A stretch of DNA of 10,134 nucleotides from ANME-2 cluster archaeon (GTDB lineage: Archaea > Halobacteriota > Methanosarcinia > Methanosarcinales > Methanogasteraceae). The position numbers were made by a program, and so were the translations under genes. The notes beneath the pieces are model-generated. The model had not been told where the DNA came from, did not search any database, and was given only the letters and a program-made list of their open reading frames with translations. Location of the stretch: positions 1 through 10,134 of the forward strand of contig PIXW01000084.1 in NCBI GenBank assembly GCA_003601535.1, in the 5' to 3' direction. Below are positions 1 through 6,508 of this stretch, piece after piece (positions within the stretch are counted from its first letter, which is position 1; each line of letters opens with the position of its first letter).

Positions 1-15
1 CCATTACTATTTTTA

Positions 16-31
16 ATTTCCATTGGGAAAT
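16..31. repeat. Short inverted repeat upstream of first uspA
   Basis: Arms ATTTCC and GGAAAT are perfect 6-bp complements around the 4-nt loop ATTG. The element lies about 50 bp before the first Usp start and just upstream of its TATA box. It could be an operator half-pair or the end of a transcript entering from the left edge. Nothing else in the first 80 bases decides between these. Confidence 0.3.
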
Positions 32-46
32 AAACTTAAGTGTTAT

Positions 47-60
47 GAAATAGTTTATAA
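47..60 (+). promoter_or_regulatory. BRE/TATA promoter of the first uspA gene
   Basis: A purine-rich BRE-like GAAATAG is followed by TTTATAA, a good archaeal TATA box. The box centre (about 57) is 25 nt before the ATG at 82. Archaeal transcription normally starts about 25 nt downstream of the box, so the transcript may be leaderless or nearly so. The GAGGGATC just before the ATG resembles a Shine-Dalgarno site but would then lie outside the mRNA. Confidence 0.5.
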
Positions 61-81
61 CAGACCATTGAGGGATCACTT

Positions 82-933
82 ATGGTAAAATTTCAATTCC
101 TGTTACCGGTTGATGGTTCTGATTATTCCAGAGTAGCCATCAAACATGCCATACGGATGGCAGAGATGTACAATGCAGAGATTTCACCGGTCTATGTGGT
201 GGATACCAGGGTATATAAGGACGAGGAAAGTGTCGAGGAGCAGACAGCGATCGGGCAGGCACTGGTGGACGATGTCCGGAACCAGTGCAGGGATCGTGGA
301 GTCAGTATTCTCGAAACAGCAGTTCTTTTCGGATCACCGTACAACGAGATCATAAGGGAACAGAAGAAGATTGATGCCAGCCTGGTCATTCTTGGCGCTT
401 GTGGTGCTGAACGTGTCGAAGGCGAAACGATCGGCAGCACCGCAGAGCGTGTGCTTCGTGGCGCGCGATGTCACATACTGCTGGTGCGGGACAAACTTGA
501 GAACGATCAGTTTTACAGGAATGTGTTGATTCCATCGGACGGCTCGATCGATGCTGAATATGCTGCTACATTCGCTGCAAGCATCGCACACAGATACGGT
601 TCCGGTCTGATGGCATGTTCTATGATACGCATCGGTAGCAGAAAGGATATGTTAGAAGCACAGCGGATCACCGATGATGTGGTAGCACTCGGCAGATCCA
701 AAGGCATCGAGACAGAGACCCTGATATGGGAGGGAAAACCTGCCGTGGAGATACTGAAGGTGATCGATACCAAGAGCATCGATCTCGTGGTTATCGGCTA
801 TACAGGAAAGGGCATGGTCTCTCGATGGATACTCGGAAGCGTATCCGAGAAGGTTGCACGAACCGCGCCGTGTTCGGTCTTTGTTGTGAAGAGTGCCCGT
901 GCTGAGCGGGTATATACTGTGAAAGGAGCTTAA
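82..933 (+). CDS. Universal stress protein, tandem double UspA domain
   Basis: This is a 283-residue cytosolic protein with two UspA domains in tandem, roughly residues 1-137 and 144-271. Each half begins with the beta-strand/Asp signature (LLPVDGS at 7-13, LIPSDGS at 149-155). Each half also carries the full nucleotide-binding motif G-x2-G-x9-G-(S/T): G105, G108, G118-S119 in the first and G239, G242, G252-S253 in the second. Both halves should therefore bind ATP, and the protein probably folds as an internal pseudo-dimer. Usp proteins of this type are linked to stress and energy limitation, but the exact role here is unknown. The ATG at 82 starts right at the conserved strand, so a longer start is unlikely. 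Only 3 nt separate it from a second, clearly paralogous Usp gene, so the two form an operon. Confidence 0.92.
   Translation: MVKFQFLLPVDGSDYSRVAIKHAIRMAEMYNAEISPVYVVDTRVYKDEESVEEQTAIGQALVDDVRNQCRDRGVSILETAVLFGSPYNEIIREQKKIDASLVILGACGAERVEGETIGSTAERVLRGARCHILLVRDKLENDQFYRNVLIPSDGSIDAEYAATFAASIAHRYGSGLMACSMIRIGSRKDMLEAQRITDDVVALGRSKGIETETLIWEGKPAVEILKVIDTKSIDLVVIGYTGKGMVSRWILGSVSEKVARTAPCSVFVVKSARAERVYTVKGA
922..930 (+). promoter_or_regulatory. Ribosome binding site of second uspA
   Basis: AAAGGAGCT lies inside the last codons of the first Usp gene. Its GGAG core is 8 nt before the ATG at 937, which fixes that start and supports co-translation of the pair. Confidence 0.6.
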
Positions 934-936
934 AAT

Positions 937-1875
937 ATGGCAAAATTTCAGTATCTGGTACCGGTTGACGGTTCAGTCCAGTCGGATGCCGCGGTCGTCC
1001 ATGCCGCGCGATTCACTGATATATATGGCGCAGAACTGACGATCGTTCATGTGGTGGATTCCAGTGTATATAAGGAGCCAGAGATCGTCGAAAGCATGGA
1101 AGCAGCCGGGGAAGCTTATCTTGATCAGGCTAAGGAGATTGCAGCAGAGAATAACGTTACCGTGAAATCGGCAAAGGTGCTGGTTGGATATCCATTCGAT
1201 GAGATCATCCATGAAGCATCCGAGATTGATTGTAGTGTGATCTTTATAGGTGCAACAGGAATATCCCGCTCTCCTTATATCGGGACGGTTGCCAGCCGTG
1301 TACTCCGTGGTGCTGAGTGTCATGTCATGCTGGTGCGGGGCGACATGCCAACCGAAGGTTACAATAACATCTTAATCCCGACAGACGGCTCAGAGAGTGC
1401 GGAGTATGCAGCACACTCGGGCTTGAGTATCGCAAAGCGATTTGGCTCAAAAGTCGCTTGCTGCAACATCGTTGATACGAGTCACGTCGTTGAGACGCGG
1501 GTGGTTACTGCTGGCGGCGTTGGCGCAGGCAGACATTATGGTGATGTGATCAAACTTTCAAAGTCGATGGCACAGAAGATGCGCCAGCGTATGCTTGACG
1601 AGTCCGCCAAAATCGCAGAACGGGTGAAAGAGATTGCAGACGCAAAGGGCGTCGATGCAAGGATCGTGGTGCGTGATGGCAAGCCTGCACAGGAAATCCT
1701 GAAGATCATACGGGACGAGGGCATCGATCTGGTGGTGATGGGGTATACAGGAAAGAGAATGGTCTCGAAATTGCTGATGGGAAGCGTCTCAGAGAAGGTT
1801 GCATCCACTGCACCGTGCTCGGTCATCGTTGTTCGCAGTACCAGGATGGAACGGGTGGTTCCGGTATATGAATAG
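937..1875 (+). CDS. Universal stress protein, second tandem copy with an enlarged C-terminal domain
   Basis: This 312-residue double UspA protein is paralogous to the gene just upstream, with near-identical openings (KFQYLVPVDGS and KFQFLLPVDGS) and endings (APCSV.VV). The second half carries an intact ATP motif at G269, G272, G282-S283. In the first half the motif is altered: G105 and G108 are followed by only 7 residues before G116-T117, where the rule is 9, so nucleotide binding there may be lost or changed. The second domain is about 33 residues longer than in the neighbour because of an insertion around residues 185-222, which is glycine-rich and then basic and Met-rich. The start is set by a GGAG site 8 nt upstream. 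Function beyond a Usp-type nucleotide-binding stress protein cannot be given. Confidence 0.92.
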   Translation: MAKFQYLVPVDGSVQSDAAVVHAARFTDIYGAELTIVHVVDSSVYKEPEIVESMEAAGEAYLDQAKEIAAENNVTVKSAKVLVGYPFDEIIHEASEIDCSVIFIGATGISRSPYIGTVASRVLRGAECHVMLVRGDMPTEGYNNILIPTDGSESAEYAAHSGLSIAKRFGSKVACCNIVDTSHVVETRVVTAGGVGAGRHYGDVIKLSKSMAQKMRQRMLDESAKIAERVKEIADAKGVDARIVVRDGKPAQEILKIIRDEGIDLVVMGYTGKRMVSKLLMGSVSEKVASTAPCSVIVVRSTRMERVVPVYE

Positions 1876-1907
1876 ATAACCGGCATCAGGTGACCAGGGT
1901 GGGGGTC

Positions 1908-1915
1908 AAATATAC
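1908..1915 (+). promoter_or_regulatory. TATA box of the AI-2E/PerM-family gene
   Basis: AAATATAC sits in the 60-bp gap after the Usp pair, centred about 24 nt before the ATG at 1936. There is no convincing Shine-Dalgarno site before that ATG. The spacing fits a leaderless transcript starting at or beside the start codon. Confidence 0.4.
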
Positions 1916-1935
1916 GATTAAGTAGTTAATGAGTC

Positions 1936-3000
1936 ATGGAAACAGACGGCATATCAAAACTCATCGAACACAGGTGGATAATCGCACTCATAGCAGGTAT
2001 TTCGATTCTTTTCTTAGCGATCGTATATATCATACTTCCGCTTCTGGATGGCATCGTTCTTGGTGTGGTGTTTGCGTATGTTGGAAGACCGATCAACAAT
2101 AAACTGTTAAAATACACGAGATTTGCCCCATTTATTGCAACAGCTTGTGTCATAGCTCCGATCGTGTTTATAGTTGGAATTGGAGCGATTGAAATTATAA
2201 ATCAGATCATCTGGGCGATCGCACATCATTCAGAGATCGTAACATCATTTACACAAACGATTGAGGAGCTGGACATTCCTGAATTCATATACGCAGATAT
2301 CTCAAGAACGGTCGAGAATATCACCTCCTCGATTCTCGGAATCATCGGACAGATTCCAGCATTTGAATATGCGCAAAGGATCGCTGTGCTCGCAATCAAT
2401 TTTATCATCTCGATATTCGTCTGCTTCTTTCTCTTACTGGAAGGCGATCGATTGGTAACACTCCTCAAGAATCTGCTTCCGCAAACAAACACCACAATCA
2501 TCGATACATTCATCGGACATGCGGATCGGATACTGGCAGGAATATTTATCGGCAATCTCTATGTTGCAATCGTTGCCAGCATGATCTCGATATTCGTATT
2601 CTATTTCTTTGAAGTTCCGCATACCCTTGCGATGGCATCGCTCGTCTTCCTTGCATCGCTGATCCCCGTATTTGCCGGCTGGATGATCCTTCTTCCGATC
2701 TCGATAGGCAGATATTTTACGTACGGGTTATGGGATGCGATCATCTTCTACGTATTAGCCTCGATCATCATCTATGGTCCGACAGAACTGGTGCTCCGTC
2801 CGTATATCATCGGCGTAAAATCATACACACATCCATTGTTGATGATGCTGATGTTCATTGGCGGCGCATTCGTTGCCGGTATCGCTGGTTTCTTCCTCGC
2901 GCCGATGCTGATGGGCATTCTTATCGCTGCGTACCGGACGTATGATGATCTGATACACGAACGGATCAAGCTACCTGACCTGCTTGAGAAGCAACAGTAA
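1936..3000 (+). CDS. AI-2E/PerM-family transporter-like membrane protein
   Basis: This is a 354-residue polytopic membrane protein of the AI-2E transporter (PerM, formerly UPF0118) superfamily, at the usual length. Hydrophobic segments cover roughly residues 14-50, 62-90, 145-168, 205-230, 232-258, 263-285 and 300-340, with the family's polar loop (about 92-145) after the first helices. Family hallmarks are visible: FFLLLEGDRLVTLLKNLLP after the loop, a central Leu/Pro-rich helix pair, and the C-terminal pattern RPYIIGVKSYTHPLL followed by a glycine-rich helix ending in APMLMGILIAAY. Members export small molecules or act in Na+/H+ exchange, and the substrate here cannot be predicted. It has its own promoter and is probably a single-gene unit. 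The start with no ribosome binding site agrees with leaderless translation. Confidence 0.87.
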   Translation: METDGISKLIEHRWIIALIAGISILFLAIVYIILPLLDGIVLGVVFAYVGRPINNKLLKYTRFAPFIATACVIAPIVFIVGIGAIEIINQIIWAIAHHSEIVTSFTQTIEELDIPEFIYADISRTVENITSSILGIIGQIPAFEYAQRIAVLAINFIISIFVCFFLLLEGDRLVTLLKNLLPQTNTTIIDTFIGHADRILAGIFIGNLYVAIVASMISIFVFYFFEVPHTLAMASLVFLASLIPVFAGWMILLPISIGRYFTYGLWDAIIFYVLASIIIYGPTELVLRPYIIGVKSYTHPLLMMLMFIGGAFVAGIAGFFLAPMLMGILIAAYRTYDDLIHERIKLPDLLEKQQ

Positions 3001-3002
3001 GG

Positions 3003-3010
3003 TATTTAAT
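3003..3010 (+). promoter_or_regulatory. Candidate TATA box of the membrane protein/MoxR/VWA operon
   Basis: TATTTAAT, just after the stop of the previous gene, would place transcription start near 3032. That leaves a leader of about 26 nt containing the strong ribosome binding site at 3044-3053. The box is the best in the 57-bp gap but is not confirmed. Confidence 0.35.
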
Positions 3011-3043
3011 CCCCCAAATGATAACCTTTGTATAGGGAATAAT

Positions 3044-3053
3044 GGGAGGGATC
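3044..3053 (+). promoter_or_regulatory. Strong ribosome binding site that points to a CTG start
   Basis: GGGAGGGATC closely matches the archaeal anti-Shine-Dalgarno complement GGAGGTGATC. It is 8 nt (measured from GGAGG) ahead of the CTG at 3058, normal spacing. The nearest usual in-frame start, GTG at 3106, is more than 50 nt away and has no such site of its own. Confidence 0.55.
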
Positions 3054-3057
3054 GTCA

Positions 3058-4125
3058 CTGGCTAATCAGACATCGATTACTGGAAACATCGCTCTGCTGT
3101 GCGCGGTGTTGATCGGAATCACAAACATCTATGTATCGCCGACCTGTGTGGGAACGTCCGGATTCATAATCCTGTTCTCACTGATGGTGTTAACAGCGCT
3201 ATCCGTGCCAGTTATATATATGCTTCCGAACCGTGCGATCAAGTTTGCTGCATACATGTTTCTTGGTTTTTCTGCTTACTGGGTCGCAGGTGCTGCAACA
3301 AACCTCACACCGACAGGCATTATCTTCGACTCATTCCAGTTCCTGCCCACAGCCATCTTCGCCATGGCAAATGCCATCGTTATCCTGATCGCAATCGTAG
3401 ACTCTCCGAGATATGGATACGGGTTTGCAGGAATGGGATTCGCGATCATGGTGTACAATGTCGCGCGAACATGGAATCTGGACTATGTTGGCGGGAAACC
3501 GGATATGCTGCTGCTGACAATAGTTCTCTGCTCGCTGATACCATTGTTGTGGGGTTATCTGCTTTCAGGTACTGCGAGAAATCTCAGATTCTCTGCGGTC
3601 AATCGATTCTATGCAACCCTAAAAACAGGATTTTTGACACTTTCGGTATTCGTTATACTTGCTTTGACAGTTGAGATCAGCCAGCATCCAAACATCGATA
3701 AACTCGGCGAAGTGTATGTCTTTATCTCGATGTTCAGTGGAGACATTCTTCAGATCTGCTGGTATTATCTCTTATCGAATGTTGTCTTCGTCATGACCGT
3801 ATTCTTTGCAGACCATCTGGTACTGAACGCATTCGATATCGAAAAGGAGATGACAGAGGACGGCGAAGTTGTGTATCAGAGATCGATAGCGGAAGCAGAG
3901 GAAGAGGAGGAGAAAAATCCCTATGGACCTATCATAAAGGAGATGAATAACTTTCAGAGCGAATTTAAGAAGGGAAAATTAAACAGGTTAACCTGTGTAC
4001 AAAAACTTGGTAAATTCAGGAGTGAACTGGATTTGCTCGTTTCAAAGTACGACTATGGATCAAAAAACGATGCGGAAAAACTTCTGCACAAAATAGAGAG
4101 AAATGTAGAGTTTTCATTCAAATAA
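3058..4125 (+). CDS. Unrecognised polytopic membrane protein of the MoxR/VWA operon
   Basis: I do not recognise this family. Read from CTG 3058 it has 355 residues and opens MANQTSITGN. From GTG 3106 it would have 339 residues but would lose half of its first hydrophobic helix. Both the helix and the ribosome binding site favour 3058. About eight transmembrane segments are visible, near residues 9-26, 34-54, 60-80, 92-112, 120-136, 148-168, 185-205 and 225-250. A charged cytosolic tail of about 100 residues follows, containing an acidic run (EAEEEEEK) and then a Lys-rich, helical, probably coiled-coil region (EFKKGKLNRLT and on). The stop codon abuts the ATG of the MoxR ATPase gene, so co-expression is very likely. 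By analogy with other MoxR/VWA loci it may be the client or membrane anchor of the ATPase pair. That is inference. Confidence 0.8.
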   Translation: MANQTSITGNIALLCAVLIGITNIYVSPTCVGTSGFIILFSLMVLTALSVPVIYMLPNRAIKFAAYMFLGFSAYWVAGAATNLTPTGIIFDSFQFLPTAIFAMANAIVILIAIVDSPRYGYGFAGMGFAIMVYNVARTWNLDYVGGKPDMLLLTIVLCSLIPLLWGYLLSGTARNLRFSAVNRFYATLKTGFLTLSVFVILALTVEISQHPNIDKLGEVYVFISMFSGDILQICWYYLLSNVVFVMTVFFADHLVLNAFDIEKEMTEDGEVVYQRSIAEAEEEEEKNPYGPIIKEMNNFQSEFKKGKLNRLTCVQKLGKFRSELDLLVSKYDYGSKNDAEKLLHKIERNVEFSFK

Positions 4126-5001
4126 ATGCTGACAACAGACGATTATCTCAACATTCTTGAGACCTGCAGGATCAAGGGTCATGACGATGCCATCATACGT
4201 GCGCTCCGATATATCGATCTCGGCTATCCGATCATGCTGTACGGTCCTCCAGGTAACGGGAAAACAACGATTGCAGAGCATCTTCTAACGTCACTTGGCG
4301 GGGGAACAGACACATTCTATAAGATCGAGGGCACCGAAGGGATGAGTGAGTACCAGATCATCGGCGGTTTTCACCCGCTCTCGATGTCAGGCAATTCGGA
4401 ACTCGCTGAACGATTTGTATACAAGCACGGCGTCGTTACGCGGGCAATTACGGATCACAAGAACCTGTTGATCGACGAGTTCACACGCGCGCCGAGTTCT
4501 GCGTACTCAGGTCTCTTTCTGCTGCTCTCGCTTGGCACACTCTCGCTTGAATACAACGAGAAGACCATCACAAAACCTGATGACTGGATACTGATCGCAA
4601 CCGCAAACTTTGGAGATGAAGGGACATACCGGCTCAGCAATGCGCTGAAAAGAAGATTCGTCCCGATCGACATCGGCTATCCGACCAACTCTACCGAACG
4701 ATCACTACTTGCAACGATCACACCTGATCTCGACTGTCAGGTGGTGGATGCCATACTCACATTTGCGGATGAGACGAGAGCGATCTGGAAGAAGGATCGT
4801 GGTCTTCCACAGGGCTTATCCACAGACGGAGTCATCCGGATGGCTCGGTACTGCGAACTTTCCATGAAACAGGGCTCTGATCGTGTAAGCGCATTCATGG
4901 ATGCGGCGTTTCATCAGGGCACGATCATTGCGGATGAGACAGACCCGCATTCCATACGCAGGGTGCATGAACTGGTGATCTCGACCGGGGACATGCTGTG
5001 A
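4126..5001 (+). CDS. MoxR-family AAA+ ATPase
   Basis: This is a 291-residue cytosolic AAA+ ATPase of the MoxR type, the usual length. Walker A is GPPGNGKT at 40-47 and Walker B is LLIDEF at 114-119. The sensor-1 Asn is N161 in the ATANF strand, followed by the LSNALKRRF segment with arginine-finger candidates R176/R177. MoxR ATPases work with VWA-domain proteins as chaperones that mature or remodel partner complexes, often inserting metals or activating enzymes (CoxD/CoxE, NorQ/NorD and CbbQ/CbbO are known pairs). The start ATG follows the preceding stop codon with no gap and has only a weak ribosome binding site, which suggests translational coupling. The next gene, 6 nt downstream, is the matching VWA-like partner. 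The client is unknown, but the upstream membrane protein is the obvious candidate. Confidence 0.92.
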   Translation: MLTTDDYLNILETCRIKGHDDAIIRALRYIDLGYPIMLYGPPGNGKTTIAEHLLTSLGGGTDTFYKIEGTEGMSEYQIIGGFHPLSMSGNSELAERFVYKHGVVTRAITDHKNLLIDEFTRAPSSAYSGLFLLLSLGTLSLEYNEKTITKPDDWILIATANFGDEGTYRLSNALKRRFVPIDIGYPTNSTERSLLATITPDLDCQVVDAILTFADETRAIWKKDRGLPQGLSTDGVIRMARYCELSMKQGSDRVSAFMDAAFHQGTIIADETDPHSIRRVHELVISTGDML

Positions 5002-5003
5002 GG
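4998..5003 (+). promoter_or_regulatory. Ribosome binding site overlapping the MoxR gene stop
   Basis: GTGAGG spans the TGA stop of the ATPase gene and is 4 nt before the ATG at 5008, a typical arrangement for a coupled gene pair. Confidence 0.5.
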
Positions 5004-5007
5004 CATC

Positions 5008-5898
5008 ATGGATATCGTTTCTGATACAGCATCGTACTGCGCACAATTCCTGGAAGGTAACAACCGCAGGATTTATCAGAGAATAATCGACAATTGCAGA
5101 CAGATCAGCAACGATGTGCTCAAAAGAGATTATTATATTCCTCCAACGTTTGAAGAGATGGCGTACCTGGAGTATGATGGTACAGGAAACATCGCCATTC
5201 ACAGGACGCAGGCAGAGTTCTGCACTCGTGGAAGACGGATGGATGCAGTCATCGGAAGGATGAGAGTAAGAAGTACTCCGGTACTGCATCTTGCGATTCT
5301 CTTTGACAATTCGGATTGTATGACGGCATGGGCAAGATCCGAGATGCTTGAGCAGGAGATACGTCCGGATAGCGCGCCGTTGATCGCTGCAAAGATCGCT
5401 GCAATCGCGCTGCTCGAAGGAATTCGCGATGCAGAGACCAGATTATTCATCACGTTTGGATCGGATATCGAGGTTCAGCGCGAGATCGATCACAACAGAT
5501 TGCTTGCGGCAGATGGCTCGGGGTGCTGCAGGCTCGATCTCGCACTGGCAGAGCTGCTGCGCATGAGATGGGATATCAGGTCAGGGGAGCGACATCTCTT
5601 CATTCTCACAAGTATGCCGCCTGATACCGGTACTGGTGTGCTGCTCGATGATATAGCCATACAGGAGGCGAGCCTGGTATATATGAGACGGATGGTCAGA
5701 CAGGGCGTGCGGATTCTGTACCTCCCGATATTCACGCAGATGGATCTCGTTGATATGAGGGTCGGAGCATATACGAGCAGAAGTTTTGCCCAGCGCATCC
5801 ATGAACTCGGAATCGCGGTTTCGCTGATCGGAAGGACAGATACATTCGTGCCCGCGCTTCGTTTTGGAATCAAGCAGATGCTGCAACACAGGGTTTGA
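5008..5898 (+). CDS. VWA-like (CoxE-type) partner of MoxR with degenerate metal site
   Basis: This 296-residue soluble protein has a helical N-terminal part (1-90) followed by a Rossmann-like fold matching von Willebrand A domains (about 92-290). The first strand reads LAILFDNSDCM, and later strands are TRLFITFG, HLFILTS and VRILYLPIF. In a normal MIDAS site the motifs are DxSxS, a Thr before the second helix, and Asp after the fourth strand. Here D100 and S102 remain, but the third position is C104, the Thr position appears to be R175 (CCRLDLAL), and the Asp position appears to be S202 (ILTS). Metal binding is therefore doubtful. Context is the best evidence: it lies 6 nt after a MoxR ATPase, the standard partner. 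It ends 21 bp from the convergent moaB gene. Assignment to VWA rests on pattern, not on a search. Confidence 0.72.
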   Translation: MDIVSDTASYCAQFLEGNNRRIYQRIIDNCRQISNDVLKRDYYIPPTFEEMAYLEYDGTGNIAIHRTQAEFCTRGRRMDAVIGRMRVRSTPVLHLAILFDNSDCMTAWARSEMLEQEIRPDSAPLIAAKIAAIALLEGIRDAETRLFITFGSDIEVQREIDHNRLLAADGSGCCRLDLALAELLRMRWDIRSGERHLFILTSMPPDTGTGVLLDDIAIQEASLVYMRRMVRQGVRILYLPIFTQMDLVDMRVGAYTSRSFAQRIHELGIAVSLIGRTDTFVPALRFGIKQMLQHRV

Positions 5899-5919
5899 GT
5901 TACGGGTCATGGTAGAGAA

Positions 5920-6450
5920 CTACACCCTGCCCTTCGCATGCTCGATCACATGCCCGATCTCTGATGCGATCATCTCGATGCCAAGTTTCACAGCATTTGG
6001 CGATCCTGGCATGCAGAATACTGCGCATCCTCGCGAAACTCCGGCTATGGCTCTCGTCAGCATTGCAGCAGATCCGATCTCACTCATGCTTCTTGCACGG
6101 AAGATCTCTCCGAATCCAGGCATCTCCTTCTCGAGCATGGGTCGAATCGCCTCGACCGTGACATCGCCTGGCGCAAGTCCTGTTCCGCCTGTTGTGATGA
6201 GAGCGTCCGCATCCATGATCGATTTTTTGAACCAGTTCTGAATTATCTCGATGTCATCGGGAAGCAGCGTGTATCGCACGGTATGCCCATTTGCGTGGAG
6301 AGCATCAATAATGATCGATCCTGATACATCATCTGACCCTTCAGGAGAATCTGCGTTCCCGTATCTGTGATATCTCGAGGAACTGATCGTTGCAACCTCG
6401 AATGTATAACTATGCTGTGCACCTCTTCTGTGCTCATCAGGCGTGTTCAT
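5920..6450 (-). CDS. moaB: MoaB/Mog-type molybdopterin biosynthesis protein
   Basis: This 176-residue cytosolic protein belongs to the MoaB/MogA family, which adenylates molybdopterin before molybdenum or tungsten insertion. It shows DDVSGSIIIDAL near residues 40-51, the pterin-binding motif TTGGTG at 86-91, the catalytic Asp in LAPGDVT (D96), the family segment ARSMSEIGSAAMLTRAIAGV, and MPGSPNAV near the C-terminus. In methanogens and relatives the cofactor serves formylmethanofuran dehydrogenase, among other enzymes. The start chosen is the ATG at 6450, which has GGTGGTGAT about 9 nt upstream. A longer frame to 6528 would run into the neighbouring dihydroorotase gene and adds no family-like sequence. 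It converges on the VWA gene and diverges from pyrC, so it is transcribed alone. Confidence 0.9.
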   Translation of the reverse strand: MNTPDEHRRGAQHSYTFEVATISSSRYHRYGNADSPEGSDDVSGSIIIDALHANGHTVRYTLLPDDIEIIQNWFKKSIMDADALITTGGTGLAPGDVTVEAIRPMLEKEMPGFGEIFRARSMSEIGSAAMLTRAIAGVSRGCAVFCMPGSPNAVKLGIEMIASEIGHVIEHAKGRV

Positions 6451-6508
6451 GAGATGCACATCACCACCAACCGATATATTCTTTGGTAGTGATGTAGAGG
6501 TAAATACC
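6451..6508. promoter_or_regulatory. Shared divergent promoter region of moaB and pyrC
   Basis: Only 58 bp separate the two start codons. The spacer holds one clear AT-rich element, ATATAT within 6474-6480, which is symmetrical and could serve both directions. For moaB it lies about 27 nt before the ATG, and for pyrC about 33 nt. Ribosome binding sites for both genes are also packed in: GGTGGTGAT on the - strand and GAGGT at 6497-6501 on the + strand. Confidence 0.45.

Noticed and set aside
3042..3065. ATG 3042 as the start of the membrane protein
   Set aside because: It is in another frame and stops after seven codons; it would need a frameshift, and it falls inside the ribosome binding site region.
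6443..6508. Longer start for the dihydroorotase at ATG 6443
   Set aside because: It overlaps the start of moaB, lacks a ribosome binding site and adds 22 residues unlike the family, while ATG 6509 has GAGGT at proper spacing.
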